62,971 nucleotides of DNA from Oscillospiraceae bacterium (GCA_012520505.1 JAAYOC010000027.1:1-62971); one strand, 5' to 3'; shown: positions 39,690 to 49,243, numbered from the stretch's first letter. Made by a program: numbers and translations. The notes: generated from the sequence alone by a model not told the origin.

Positions 39690-40820
39690 ATGATTAGCAT
39701 AGATTCGAATAATAATATTATTAAATACACAGTTGAAAGTTTTGAAGAAATAGATAAAATTTCTGTTGGAATGTTAAGAGAGAATAAAATTGAGGGGTTA
39801 ATTGTTCCGGGTGTAGCAAAGAATGATATATTGATACCAACGTCAAACTTAACTCCACTTAAATCTTATCTTACAACAACAGGACTGAAATTGGCTGATG
39901 TAGTGGAGATTATTTTTTTGGAGGATAAAATTTTAAGGGAATGTATGGAATACATGATTCCGGAAGAACAATTGATTTTAAATATAGATTTTGCATATGT
40001 TAACAGAGATAGGATAATTGAAAACAAATTAGATGGCAATGATTTAAATAAAAATGCAAATGATTTGGATAAAAGTGCAAATGGTTTTAACAAAAATGCA
40101 AACGATTTAGATAAAAGCGCAAAGGATTTAAGTAAAAATGCAATTAATTTAAAAGGAAATATAAGTGATTATAATAAAAATACGAATAATTTTAATGGAA
40201 ACAAATTAAAATTAATATGCATTCCAACAACTCATTCATATTACCTATCTAGAACAGAGACAGAATTTTTTGCAAGTATACTTTCAGCCGGAAAGTATGC
40301 ATCAAATGATGAGAAGATAATTGCACAGGATTTAGTTTCATATTTATATTCAGAAGAATATAGTAGAGATGAGTTCTTAATTAAATTGGAAGAGGTTGTT
40401 TTGAGCAACACCGTAGAAAAGAAAAGTATTCTTAAGCGGATTAAAGAATTCTTTAAAAACTTAGCCAGTGAGAGAGATGACCTTTTTAATTTTGATGAGT
40501 CAGATATTCCGGAAAAACTTTGTCTTATTACAGTTCGTAGCTCCGGTGATGAATACCCATTGGTTTTTGGTCCGGATTTAATAGGCACAGATGAGAGGGT
40601 TTGCAGTATTTGTTTTTTAGATAGTAGTCATCCCAAAATGGAAAAGCAGCATTGTCGTATTTCAATTAGTAGGGGAAAGTGCTTTATAGAAGACTTGAAT
40701 ACAGCAAGTGGAACTTATGTAAATGGAGAAAAACTTATTCCGGGAGAAAGGCGAGAGCTTGAGTCGGCAGATTTTATAGCAGTTCCCGGTGAGGAATTAG
40801 TCTTTACACAACGTAATTAA
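39690..40820 (+). CDS. FHA-domain protein with a heptad-repeat linker
   Basis: 376 aa. The N-terminal ~110 residues resemble the cytosolic domain found with FHA in other Firmicutes, but I cannot name it firmly. Residues 117-172 are eight 7-residue repeats of the form N-D-L-x-K-x-A. A helical segment follows, then a C-terminal FHA domain (about 280-376: DLIGTDERVC, KMEKQHCRISIS, FIEDLNTASGTYVNGEKL) with the Arg/Ser/Asn phosphothreonine-binding pattern partly kept. No transmembrane helix is seen. It is likely a phosphopeptide adaptor; the partner kinase is not in the window. Confidence 0.82.
   Translation: MISIDSNNNIIKYTVESFEEIDKISVGMLRENKIEGLIVPGVAKNDILIPTSNLTPLKSYLTTTGLKLADVVEIIFLEDKILRECMEYMIPEEQLILNIDFAYVNRDRIIENKLDGNDLNKNANDLDKSANGFNKNANDLDKSAKDLSKNAINLKGNISDYNKNTNNFNGNKLKLICIPTTHSYYLSRTETEFFASILSAGKYASNDEKIIAQDLVSYLYSEEYSRDEFLIKLEEVVLSNTVEKKSILKRIKEFFKNLASERDDLFNFDESDIPEKLCLITVRSSGDEYPLVFGPDLIGTDERVCSICFLDSSHPKMEKQHCRISISRGKCFIEDLNTASGTYVNGEKLIPGERRELESADFIAVPGEELVFTQRN
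40038..40205 (+). repeat. Eight 21-bp repeats encoding heptads in the FHA gene
   Basis: Units such as AATGATTTAAATAAAAATGCA repeat eight times without frame loss. Hydrophobic residues recur at heptad positions 3 and 7 (Leu/Phe/Tyr and Ala), a coiled-coil-like 3-4 spacing. Confidence 0.88.
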
Positions 40821-40825
40821 GGTGT

Positions 40826-40859
40826 TTTGGCACTCTTGAAAAAGAGTGCTAAATTTTTT
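40826..40859 (+). terminator. Terminator of the FHA gene that mimics a CIRCE operator
   Basis: A 12-bp stem with a GAAA loop and six T residues. Its arms read TTGGCACTC and GAGTGCTAA, i.e. CIRCE half-sites (one mismatch) with an 8-nt instead of 9-nt spacer, 11 bp before the -35 of the hrcA promoter. Confidence 0.8.
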
Positions 40860-40869
40860 CAAAAAAGTA

Positions 40870-40898
40870 TTGACAATGGGTGTTACAGATGCTAAACT
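40870..40898 (+). promoter_or_regulatory. Promoter of the hrcA-grpE-dnaK-dnaJ operon
   Basis: TTGACA, 17-bp spacer ending TGC, TAAACT, with the CIRCE operator starting 10 bp after the -10. Confidence 0.85.
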
Positions 40899-40907
40899 AT
40901 ATGTGAT

Positions 40908-40934
40908 TTAGCACTCAAACGAGTGGAGTGCTAA
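40908..40934 (+). promoter_or_regulatory. CIRCE operator (HrcA binding site)
   Basis: Perfect match to the CIRCE consensus: TTAGCACTC, nine bases, GAGTGCTAA. HrcA bound here represses the class I heat-shock operon. Confidence 0.98.
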
Positions 40935-40951
40935 AAATTTACACTCGGGTG

Positions 40952-42028
40952 GTGAACAAACTGCTTCCACTAAGACGACAGCAAATACTTTCGGCTATAG
41001 TTGAGCAATATATTGAAACCGGCGAGCCGGTAGGCTCAAAAGCTTTGCTCGGTCGAAAGGGTATGGATGTTTCATCAGCAACTATACGAAATGAGATGGC
41101 TGAACTTACTAAGCAGGGGTTTATAACTCAGCCTCATACGTCTGCGGGTCGTGTTCCAACACAACAGGGTTATAGATATTATGTAGATAATTTGATGGAA
41201 GAATCATCTCTTTCAGATGTGGACCGTAGAAGAATTGAAGCTGGAGTGGATTATAGATCAGGAGATCCTGAGATCCTACTTGATAAAGTCAGTGAGGCAC
41301 TTGTAGATTTCACCAACTTTGCAGCAATCTCAACCACACCTGCTGATGAGAACGCATATATCAAAAATATTGAAATGGCTCAAATCTCATCTAAGATGGC
41401 AATGATTGTGCTTCTTACATCAGTTGGTATTTTAAAAAGTAAAGCTTGTAGAACAGATGTTGAAATTACACCTGAACTGAAGAATACTTTTGATACCATT
41501 GTGAGAGAAAATTTTTATGGCAGACCGCTTCTTGATGTTAACACAGTAATGATACAAACACTGGTAGCAAGTCTTGGAGCAGATGCACTGTCAATGTCGC
41601 CACTGCTTGTTACGATTGCAGATCTTGCTACTGCAGCATCTGTTTCTGAAATTAAGCTTGATGGGCAGACAAATTTATTCGGGCATAAAGAATATGACCA
41701 AAATGCAGGACAGTTACTAGATTTCCTTCATAGGGCAGAACCACTTGGTATGCTTGTATCAACATCGGGGGATTCAGACAATGACATAGAAGTTTTAATT
41801 GGTAGCGAAAATCGTTACAAAGAATTGGAAAATTCTAGTGTCATAATCTCAAAGTACCGAATTGGAGAAAGTGCAACCGGTGCAATTGGTATTATCGGTC
41901 CGACCAGAATGAATTATTCTAAATTAATTCCGGGCATTAAATATCTTACCGACATAGTAAGTAAGGTGCTTTCGGAAGTATATGAGGAGGAGCAAGGATT
42001 TGACAAAGAACGAGAAGAAAGCTACTAA
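40952..42028 (+). CDS. hrcA: Heat-inducible transcription repressor HrcA
   Basis: About 358 aa. Winged-helix N-terminus (RRQQILSAIVEQYIETGEPVGSKAL, SSATIRNEMAELTKQGFI, PHTSAGRVPTQQGYRYYVD) and the long HrcA C-terminal domain. It binds CIRCE with GroEL assistance. The start is uncertain: GTG 40949 or 40952 have no ribosome site, whereas GGTGGTGA is well placed for CTG 40961, which also matches the family start best. The frame overlaps grpE by 29 bp. Confidence 0.93.
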   Translation: MNKLLPLRRQQILSAIVEQYIETGEPVGSKALLGRKGMDVSSATIRNEMAELTKQGFITQPHTSAGRVPTQQGYRYYVDNLMEESSLSDVDRRRIEAGVDYRSGDPEILLDKVSEALVDFTNFAAISTTPADENAYIKNIEMAQISSKMAMIVLLTSVGILKSKACRTDVEITPELKNTFDTIVRENFYGRPLLDVNTVMIQTLVASLGADALSMSPLLVTIADLATAASVSEIKLDGQTNLFGHKEYDQNAGQLLDFLHRAEPLGMLVSTSGDSDNDIEVLIGSENRYKELENSSVIISKYRIGESATGAIGIIGPTRMNYSKLIPGIKYLTDIVSKVLSEVYEEEQGFDKEREESY

Positions 42029-42536
42029 GCCTAAAGATGTCAAAGAAGAAGTAGTAAAAGAGACAGAAAAAGAAGTAAAAAAGGTAGAAGAAAAGTCAAC
42101 AGAGGAAAAGCTTTTAGAAGAAATAGCAGAACAAAAAGATATTTATCTTCGGTTGGCAGCGGAATATGATAATTTTAGAAAACGTACGGCTAAAGAACGT
42201 GAAGAGACTTTCACAAATGCGAAGGCGACAATTTTTGAAGAGCTTATTCCGGTAATAGATAATTTTGAACGTGCAGAAGTTACATCGGCTACCACACTTC
42301 AAGATTATAAAAAAGGTGTTGATATGATATTCTCCGGACTTTTAGAAGTTTTCTCAAAATTTGGCGTTGAGAGCTTTGGTGAAGTAGGAGAAACATTCGA
42401 TCCTAATATTCATAATGCAGTAATGCATGAAGAGAATGATAAACTTGAGGCAAATGTCATTACGGATGTTTTCCAAAAAGGATATAAAATTGGTGATAAA
42501 GTTTTAAGAGTAGCAATGGTAAAAGTTGCAAATTAA
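42000..42536 (+). CDS. grpE: Nucleotide exchange factor GrpE
   Basis: 178 aa. A charged Lys/Glu-rich N-terminus leads to the long helix and core motif RLAAEYDNFRKRTAKEREE, then LIPVIDNFERA and VGETFDPNIHNAVMHEEN. It releases ADP from DnaK. TTG 42000 is chosen, with AGGAGG nine bases upstream; ATG 41982 lacks a good site and would overlap hrcA further. Confidence 0.95.
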   Translation: MTKNEKKATKPKDVKEEVVKETEKEVKKVEEKSTEEKLLEEIAEQKDIYLRLAAEYDNFRKRTAKEREETFTNAKATIFEELIPVIDNFERAEVTSATTLQDYKKGVDMIFSGLLEVFSKFGVESFGEVGETFDPNIHNAVMHEENDKLEANVITDVFQKGYKIGDKVLRVAMVKVAN

Positions 42537-42544
42537 ATCGCTAC

Positions 42545-42640
42545 AGAAAAAATAAAAAAGCAAAAAATAAAAAACAAAAACAAAAGTAAAAAACGAAAAA
42601 ATAAAAAACAAAAATAAAAGTAAAAAACAATTCAAAAAAT
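42545..42640. repeat. A-rich low-complexity repeats between grpE and dnaK
   Basis: Repeating ATAAAAAACAAAA, AAAAGTAAAAAAC and similar words with an approximate 13-20 bp period. It lies in the transcribed spacer upstream of the dnaK ribosome site. Confidence 0.6.
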
Positions 42641-42676
42641 AAATTACATCATATAAAATGCTAGGAGGCAAAAATT

Positions 42677-44506
42677 ATGGCTAAAATCGTAGGAATTGAC
42701 CTTGGTACAACAAACTCATGCATAGCAGTTATTGAAGGCGGCGAGCCGGTAGTTATAGTAAACGCAGAAGGTGCTAGAACAACTCCATCAGTTGTGGCTT
42801 TCGGTAAAGATGGCGAGCGCATGGTTGGACAGGTAGCAAAAAGACAGGCAATCACAAACCCGGATAGAACAGTATCTTCAATTAAGCGTCAAATGGGAAG
42901 TGATTACAAAGTAAAAATTGATGGTAAAAAGTTTACTCCACAAGAGATTTCTGCAATGATTATTCAAAAACTTAAGAATGATGCAGAAGCTTATCTCGGA
43001 GACAAAATCACAGAGGCAGTAATTACTGTTCCTGCTTACTTTACAGACGCACAGCGTCAGGCAACAAAGGATGCAGGTAGAATTGCCGGCCTTGAGGTTA
43101 AGAGAATTATTAACGAGCCAACAGCGGCGGCTTTATCTTATGGCATTGATAAAGAACATGACCAAAAGGTAATGGTATATGACCTTGGTGGTGGTACTTT
43201 TGACGTATCTATCATTGAGATGGGTGACGGCGTTCAGGAAGTTCTTGCAACAGCCGGTAATAACCGTCTTGGTGGTGACGACTTTGACCAAAGAGTAATT
43301 GACTGGATTGCTGAAGAATTTAAAAAGTCAGATGGAATTGATTTGAAGGCTGACAAGATGGCAATGCAGAGACTTAAGGAAGCTGCTGAGAAAGCAAAGA
43401 TTGAGCTTTCAGGTGTTACAAGTTCTGATATCTCTCTTCCTTTCATTACAGCAGATGCAAATGGACCAAAGCACCTTGAGATGACACTCTCTCGTGCAAA
43501 GTTTAATGAGCTCACAGCTGACCTTGTTGAAAAAACAATGGGTCCTGTTCGTCAGGCAATTTCAGATTCAGGTCTTAAGACAACTGAAATTGATAAAGTA
43601 CTTATGGTTGGTGGTTCTTCAAGAATTCCGGCAGTACAAGATGCAGTTCAAGGTTTTGTCGGCAAAGAACCATTTAAAGGAATTAACCCTGATGAGTGCG
43701 TAGCTATGGGTGCTGCGCTTCAGGCAGGTGTACTTGGTGGTGACGTTAAGGGACTTCTTCTTCTTGATGTAACTCCGTTGTCACTCGGTATTGAAACTCT
43801 TGGCGGCATTTCAACAAAGATTATTGAAAGAAATACAACTATCCCAACAAAGAAGAGTCAGATTTTCTCAACAGCTGCTGATAACCAGACATCTGTAGAA
43901 GTAAATGTTCTTCAGGGAGAACGTGAATTTGCAAAGGATAACAAACAGATTGGTATATTCCATCTTGACGGCATTCTTCCGGCACGTCGTGGAACTCCAC
44001 AGATTGAAGTAACATTTAATATTGACGCAGATGGTATCGTTAATGTGTCAGCTAAGGACCTTGGTACAGGTAAAGAGCAGTCAATTTCTATTACTGCATC
44101 TTCAAATATGTCTAAAGAAGACATTGATAAGGCTGTACGTGAGGCTGAGCAGTTTGCAGCTGAAGATAAACAGCGTCGCGAAGAAGTGGATACAAGAAAC
44201 GCAGCTGATCAGATGGTATTCCAGTGTGAAAAGATCTTAGTAGATGAAGCAGATAAGTTTGAGGAAGCTGATAAGAATGACCTCAATGAAAAGATTGATG
44301 CACTTAAGGAAGCTCTCAAAGGTGAAGATATAAATCTTATTAAGAATCGTCAGGAAGAACTTCAGGCTAAGTTTTATGAGGTTTCTGAAAAACTCTATAA
44401 AGCTAATGCTCCACAGGGCGAAGCAGATTTTAACCCGGAAGATTTTGCAGGTGCGGCTCCTGATTCTGATGAGGCTGCTGATGTTGAATTCACAGACGTA
44501 GACTAA
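42677..44506 (+). CDS. dnaK: Chaperone DnaK (Hsp70)
   Basis: 609 aa, usual length for Gram-positive DnaK. ATPase motifs [38 protein letters not shown]; substrate domain with [18 protein letters not shown]; acidic C-terminus. CTAGGAGG precedes ATG 42677. Fourth-step partner of GrpE and DnaJ in the same operon. Confidence 0.97.
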   Translation: MAKIVGIDLGTTNSCIAVIEGGEPVVIVNAEGARTTPSVVAFGKDGERMVGQVAKRQAITNPDRTVSSIKRQMGSDYKVKIDGKKFTPQEISAMIIQKLKNDAEAYLGDKITEAVITVPAYFTDAQRQATKDAGRIAGLEVKRIINEPTAAALSYGIDKEHDQKVMVYDLGGGTFDVSIIEMGDGVQEVLATAGNNRLGGDDFDQRVIDWIAEEFKKSDGIDLKADKMAMQRLKEAAEKAKIELSGVTSSDISLPFITADANGPKHLEMTLSRAKFNELTADLVEKTMGPVRQAISDSGLKTTEIDKVLMVGGSSRIPAVQDAVQGFVGKEPFKGINPDECVAMGAALQAGVLGGDVKGLLLLDVTPLSLGIETLGGISTKIIERNTTIPTKKSQIFSTAADNQTSVEVNVLQGEREFAKDNKQIGIFHLDGILPARRGTPQIEVTFNIDADGIVNVSAKDLGTGKEQSISITASSNMSKEDIDKAVREAEQFAAEDKQRREEVDTRNAADQMVFQCEKILVDEADKFEEADKNDLNEKIDALKEALKGEDINLIKNRQEELQAKFYEVSEKLYKANAPQGEADFNPEDFAGAAPDSDEAADVEFTDVD

Positions 44507-44515
44507 TATTAAAAC

Positions 44516-44548
44516 ATTGTGTACCTGTGGTTTTTGCAGGTACACAAT
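44516..44548 (+). terminator. Intercistronic hairpin between dnaK and dnaJ
   Basis: Perfect 12-bp arms ATTGTGTACCTG and CAGGTACACAAT with a 9-nt loop. No T run follows, so partial termination or mRNA protection that keeps DnaK above DnaJ is likely. Confidence 0.75.
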
Positions 44549-44576
44549 TCGACTTTATAAAAAGGAATGATAATCT

Positions 44577-45803
44577 TTGGCTGATAAAAAACGTGACTAC
44601 TATGAGGTTCTTGGAATAAAAAAAGGAGCTTCAGAAGACGAAATAAAAAAAGCATTTAGAAAAAAAGCAAAACAATATCATCCGGATTTAAATCCTGATG
44701 ATGCAACAGCCGAAAAAAACTTCAAGGAAGTTAATGAGGCTTATGAAGTGTTGTCTGATCCTGACAAGAAGTCACGTTATGATCGTTTCGGTCATGCAGG
44801 TGTTGATCCAAATGCAGGTTTTGGTGGCGGTGGATTCGGCGGTGGCGGATTTAGCGGAAGTGGTTTTGATGACTTAGGAGATATTTTCTCAAGTATTTTC
44901 GGAGGCGGATTTGGCGGCGGCTTTGGTGGATTTGAAGGATTTGGTGGTGCAACACGAAATCCAAATGCACCTCGTCGTGGTGCAAACATAGAAGCTAATA
45001 TTAATCTCACTTTTGAAGAGGCAGCTAAGGGTTGTAAAAAGACAATTGAATTTCCAAGAATTGAAAAATGCGATGTGTGTGGAGGTTCAGGATGTAAGGA
45101 AGGTACAAAACCTGAAACCTGTAAGGAGTGTGGTGGCTCCGGCCGTGTAACCGCTCAATCGCGGACACCGTTTGGAACTTTTCAAACACAGAAAAATTGT
45201 CCTACTTGTAGTGGTAAAGGAAAAATTATTAAAGAGCCTTGCACCCGCTGTAAGGGCGCAGGTATGATTCGTCGTAAGGTGAAAATTAGTGTAGATGTTC
45301 CTGCCGGTATTGATAAAGGAAATGCATTTACCGTCAGAGGACAGGGTAACCATGGTGTAAATGGTGGTTCCCAGGGCGATGTATTTGTAATTGCTAAAAT
45401 TAAGCCACATCCAATTTTTGAGCGTGATGGTTATGATGTTCATTGTAATGTTAGGATTACATATTCTCAGGCTGTTCTTGGCAGTGAAATTTACGTTCCG
45501 ACACTTGACGGAAAAGTAAAATACAATATGCCTGCCGGTACGCAATCCGGCACGCGATTTAGGCTTCGTGAACGAGGAATACAGGCAGTAAATAATCCTG
45601 CTCTTCGTGGAAGTCAGTATGTAACTGTAATTGTGGATGTTCCAAAGAAGGTAACGGAAAACCAAAAAGAGCTTCTTCGAAAGTTTGATGCAGAATATAT
45701 AGATAAACCTGTTAATGACGCAAGAGGATATGATCCGGCTTCAAATTATGGCAAAAAGAAAACTATCTTTGAAAAAATGAAGGATGATTTTAAAAGCCGT
45801 TGA
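44577..45803 (+). CDS. dnaJ: Chaperone DnaJ (Hsp40)
   Basis: 408 aa. J domain with HPD (YHPDLNPDD), Gly/Phe-rich region ([11 protein letters not shown]), four zinc-binding CxxCxGxG units ([32 protein letters not shown]) and the C-terminal substrate domain. The start is TTG 44577 encoding [20 protein letters not shown] lies about 11 bp upstream. The stop codon TGA lies inside the -35 of the next promoter. Confidence 0.96.
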   Translation: MADKKRDYYEVLGIKKGASEDEIKKAFRKKAKQYHPDLNPDDATAEKNFKEVNEAYEVLSDPDKKSRYDRFGHAGVDPNAGFGGGGFGGGGFSGSGFDDLGDIFSSIFGGGFGGGFGGFEGFGGATRNPNAPRRGANIEANINLTFEEAAKGCKKTIEFPRIEKCDVCGGSGCKEGTKPETCKECGGSGRVTAQSRTPFGTFQTQKNCPTCSGKGKIIKEPCTRCKGAGMIRRKVKISVDVPAGIDKGNAFTVRGQGNHGVNGGSQGDVFVIAKIKPHPIFERDGYDVHCNVRITYSQAVLGSEIYVPTLDGKVKYNMPAGTQSGTRFRLRERGIQAVNNPALRGSQYVTVIVDVPKKVTENQKELLRKFDAEYIDKPVNDARGYDPASNYGKKKTIFEKMKDDFKSR

Positions 45804-45828
45804 CATTAACACTTTAAAGTGCTAAAAT
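45800..45828 (+). promoter_or_regulatory. Promoter and palindromic operator of the ligase-iorAB operon
   Basis: TTGACA, 17-bp spacer ending TGC, TAAAAT. The whole spacer is a near-perfect palindrome, TTAACACTTT/AAAGTGCTAA (45806-45825), a likely repressor site. The regulator is unknown. Confidence 0.78.
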
Positions 45829-45860
45829 ATAGTCCGATTTTTTTTGAAAGGTGATTTAAA

Positions 45861-47507
45861 ATGCCAATTTTTGAATATTTAGAAAAAAATGCAAAAGAAT
45901 TTCCGGATGAAATAGCTCTGGTAGAGGTGAATCCTAAATTTGAGCCGAGTGCCAGAATTACTTGGAGAGATTATTCACTTATGGAGCCGCAACCCGGTAA
46001 ACCCTTCCGTCGAGAAATTACATGGAAAACTTTTGATAATCAGGCAAATATGTTTGCAAACTTGCTTTTTACACGTGGTGTACGAAAAGGCGAGAAGGTT
46101 GCTATTCTTCTTATGAACTCAATAGAATGGCTTCCTATTTATTTTGGAATTTTGAAAACAGGTGCAATTGTTGTGCCTCTAAACTATAGATATACAGCAG
46201 ACGAAATTAAATATTGTCTAGATAAATCTGATGCTACAATGCTTGTGTTTGGACCGGAATTCGTAGGACGTATTGAAGAGATTGCTGATAGAATACCTAA
46301 AGTTGAGCAGCTTTTTTATGTTGGAGAGGATTGTCCTTCTTTTGCTGATTCATTTGAAAAAATGATCAAGTTCTGCTCACACAAAAAACCGAATGTAACG
46401 GTTACGGATGAAGATGATGGAGCAATCTATTTTTCTTCCGGTACAACAGGTTTTCCAAAAGCTATTTTACATAAACATCAAAGTCTTATGCATTCGGCTA
46501 TTTGTGAGCAGGCACATCATGGACAAAAGAGAGATGATGTCTTTCTTTGTATACCACCACTTTACCACACCGGTGCAAAGATGCATTGGTTTGGAAGTTT
46601 AGTTTCAGGTAGTAAGGCTGTACTTTTGAAAGGTACAAAACCTGAATGGATTATTGAAACTGTATCTGATGAAAAATGTACAATCGTTTGGCTTCTTGTT
46701 CCTTGGGCTCAGGATATTCTTGACACAATAGACAGGGGCGAAATCGATTTATCAAAATATAATCTTTCACAGTGGAGACTTATGCATATTGGTGCTCAAC
46801 CGGTACCACCGGCGCTTATTAAGCGTTGGCTTTCTATTTTCCCACATCATCAATATGATACAAACTATGGCCTCTCAGAATCGATTGGTCCTGGTTGTAT
46901 TCATCTTGGAATTGAAAATGTTGAGCATGTTGGAGCTCTTGGTAAGGCAGGTCATGGTTGGAAAATTAAACTTTGTGATGAAGAAGGTAGGGAAGTTTCA
47001 CAGGGTAAGGTCGGAGAAATTTGGATTTCGGGTCCCGGAGTTATGAAATGCTACTATAAAGATGAAGCGGCTACTGCTGAAACTCTTCGTGACGGCTGGC
47101 TTCTCTCGGGCGATATGGGAATGATGGATGAACATGGGTTTATCCATATTGTAGATAGAAAAAAGGATGTTATTATTTCAGGTGGCGAAAACCTATATCC
47201 TGTACAAATTGAAAACTTCCTTAGAAAGAATCTTGCAATAAAGGATGTAGCTGTTATTGGTTTTCCGGACGACAGACTTGGTGAAATTGCAGGAGCTATA
47301 ATTGAAATCAAAGACGGTTATACATTGACCGAAGAAGAAGTAAACGATTTTTGTTTGGACCTTCCAAGGTATAAACGTCCTAGAAAAATATTATTTGCAG
47401 ACATCCCAAGAAATCCAACAGGAAAGATTGAAAAACCTGCACTTCGTAAGATGTATTGCGGTGAAAGTGTTGTTGCTCACCAAGTTAAGGAAGTTAAGGG
47501 AGGATAA
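45861..47507 (+). CDS. AMP-forming acyl/aryl-CoA ligase
   Basis: 548 aa, class I adenylate-forming enzyme. P-loop YFSSGTTGFPKAILHKH, YGLSESIG, LLSGDMGMMDEHGFIHIVDR, KDVIISGGENLYP, and the catalytic lysine in NPTGKIEKPALR. It activates a carboxylic acid to its CoA thioester. Being followed 2 bp later by iorA, an arylacetate or similar 2-oxoacid-derived acid is a likely substrate; fatty acid remains possible. AAAGGTGA precedes ATG 45861. Confidence 0.9.
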   Translation: MPIFEYLEKNAKEFPDEIALVEVNPKFEPSARITWRDYSLMEPQPGKPFRREITWKTFDNQANMFANLLFTRGVRKGEKVAILLMNSIEWLPIYFGILKTGAIVVPLNYRYTADEIKYCLDKSDATMLVFGPEFVGRIEEIADRIPKVEQLFYVGEDCPSFADSFEKMIKFCSHKKPNVTVTDEDDGAIYFSSGTTGFPKAILHKHQSLMHSAICEQAHHGQKRDDVFLCIPPLYHTGAKMHWFGSLVSGSKAVLLKGTKPEWIIETVSDEKCTIVWLLVPWAQDILDTIDRGEIDLSKYNLSQWRLMHIGAQPVPPALIKRWLSIFPHHQYDTNYGLSESIGPGCIHLGIENVEHVGALGKAGHGWKIKLCDEEGREVSQGKVGEIWISGPGVMKCYYKDEAATAETLRDGWLLSGDMGMMDEHGFIHIVDRKKDVIISGGENLYPVQIENFLRKNLAIKDVAVIGFPDDRLGEIAGAIIEIKDGYTLTEEEVNDFCLDLPRYKRPRKILFADIPRNPTGKIEKPALRKMYCGESVVAHQVKEVKGG

Positions 47508-47509
47508 TT

Positions 47510-49243
47510 ATGAAAAAGTTGATGCTTGGTAATGCAGCAGTGGCATCCGGTTTAAAGGATGCCGGTTGCAAGCTCGTTTCAAGCTACCCGGGAACTCCTT
47601 CAACTGAGATTACAGAGTATGCTGTTAAATATAAAAAGGATATACACTGTGAATGGGCACCTAATGAAAAGGTAGCAATGGAAACCGCAATTGGTGCCTC
47701 TTTTGCCGGTGCTCGCGCGTTTTGTGCACAGAAACATGTAGGTCTTAATGTTGCGGCTGATCCTCTTTTTACTCTTTCATATACAGGAGTAAATGGAGGT
47801 CTCGTAATTGCTGTAGCAGACGACCCGGGAATGCATTCTTCACAGAATGAACAGGATTCGCGTCATTATGCAAGAGCAGCAAAGGTGCTGATGCTTGAAC
47901 CATCAAACTCACAGGAATGCTATGACTATGCAAAACTTGCATTTGTTTTATCTGAACAGTTTGATACCCCGGTTCTTTTAAGACTTTCAACTCGAGTTTC
48001 ACATTCAACCAGTCTTGTTGAAAGAAGTAATGATGGTAACGGAAAACTTAAAGAATATGAGAAGAATCCAGGAAAATATGTAATGATGCCGGCAATGGCA
48101 AAGACTCGTCATGAGGTAATTGAAAAACGTTATTCTGCTGAAAAAGTTTGGTCAGAAAACTCTGATATTAACACCGTTGAAATGAACGATAAAAAAATAG
48201 GTATTATTGCTGCCGGTATTACATATGAATATGCAAAAGAAGCCCTTGGAAACAAAGCTTCTTATCTAAAACTTGGTTGCGTATACCCTTTACCGGCAAA
48301 ACTTATTACTGATTTTGCAAAAAAGGTGGAAACACTTTACGTTTTAGAACAGCTTGACCCATTTGTTGAAAACTATTGTAAAACATTGGGTCTTGATGTT
48401 CGGGGTAAAGAAGAGTTTTCTCTTTTGGGTGAGTATTCACAGGCTCTTATAAAAAAGGTAATTCTTGGTGAAGAAGTGGAGTATATTGAATCCGGCCTTG
48501 AAATTCCGGGAAGACCACCGGTTCTTTGTGCAGGTTGCCCTCACAGAGGTCTCTTTACAGCTTTAAAACAACTTGATGTTTTTGTATCCGGAGACATTGG
48601 ATGCTACACACTTAGTTCTTTACCACCACTTGAAATGATGGATACCTGTGTTTGTATGGGCGCATCTATCAGTGCACTTCACGGAAGAAATATTGTAAGA
48701 CCTGATGAGGCTAAAAAGTCTGTTGCTGTCATAGGCGATTCGACCTTTATGCACTCAGGAATTTTAGGTCTTGTAAATATTGCATATAACCGGACAAATT
48801 CAAAGGTTATTGTTCTCGATAACTCTATTACCGGAATGACAGGGCATCAACAAAACCCAACTACAGGTAAACGTATTGATGGTGAACCTACTACAGCAGT
48901 TGACCTCACTGCATTGGCTCATGCAGTTGGTATTGAAAGAGTAGTTGTTGTTGACCCATACGATATTCCGGCTACAAAGGCAGCAATTGCAGCTGAACTT
49001 GAGATTGAGGCTCCATCGCTCATTATTTCCCGTCGTCCATGTGCACTTTTAAAGGAAGTTAAACACAATCCACCATTCTCAATAGATACAGATAAATGTA
49101 TTGGATGCAAAGCATGTATGAAAATCGGTTGTCCTGCAATTAAAATGTCAGGTGAAAAGTCAGTTATTGACTTTACTCAATGTGTTGGTTGTGGAATGTG
49201 TACCTCTTTTTGTAAATTTGATGCAATCAAGGAGGGCAAATAA
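47510..49243 (+). CDS. iorA: Indolepyruvate ferredoxin oxidoreductase, alpha subunit
   Basis: 577 aa. The pyrimidine-binding domain (SSYPGTPSTEITEYA, EWAPNEKVAMETAIGAS), the TPP domain (SGDIGCYTLSSLPP, GDSTFMHSGILGL, VLDNSITGMTGHQ) and two 4Fe-4S clusters at the C-terminus (CIGCKACMKIGCP, CVGCGMCTSFCK) are in the IorA order. IorAB oxidatively decarboxylates arylpyruvates to arylacetyl-CoA, reducing ferredoxin. GGGAGG precedes ATG 47510. Confidence 0.96.
   Translation: MKKLMLGNAAVASGLKDAGCKLVSSYPGTPSTEITEYAVKYKKDIHCEWAPNEKVAMETAIGASFAGARAFCAQKHVGLNVAADPLFTLSYTGVNGGLVIAVADDPGMHSSQNEQDSRHYARAAKVLMLEPSNSQECYDYAKLAFVLSEQFDTPVLLRLSTRVSHSTSLVERSNDGNGKLKEYEKNPGKYVMMPAMAKTRHEVIEKRYSAEKVWSENSDINTVEMNDKKIGIIAAGITYEYAKEALGNKASYLKLGCVYPLPAKLITDFAKKVETLYVLEQLDPFVENYCKTLGLDVRGKEEFSLLGEYSQALIKKVILGEEVEYIESGLEIPGRPPVLCAGCPHRGLFTALKQLDVFVSGDIGCYTLSSLPPLEMMDTCVCMGASISALHGRNIVRPDEAKKSVAVIGDSTFMHSGILGLVNIAYNRTNSKVIVLDNSITGMTGHQQNPTTGKRIDGEPTTAVDLTALAHAVGIERVVVVDPYDIPATKAAIAAELEIEAPSLIISRRPCALLKEVKHNPPFSIDTDKCIGCKACMKIGCPAIKMSGEKSVIDFTQCVGCGMCTSFCKFDAIKEGK

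Noticed and set aside
45087-45665. 192-codon open frame on the minus strand
   Set aside because: It is antisense to the conserved dnaJ coding region and shows no protein-like features.
45806-45825. A second CIRCE operator at the ligase promoter
   Set aside because: The arms resemble TTAGCACT but there is no 9-nt spacer, which HrcA requires.
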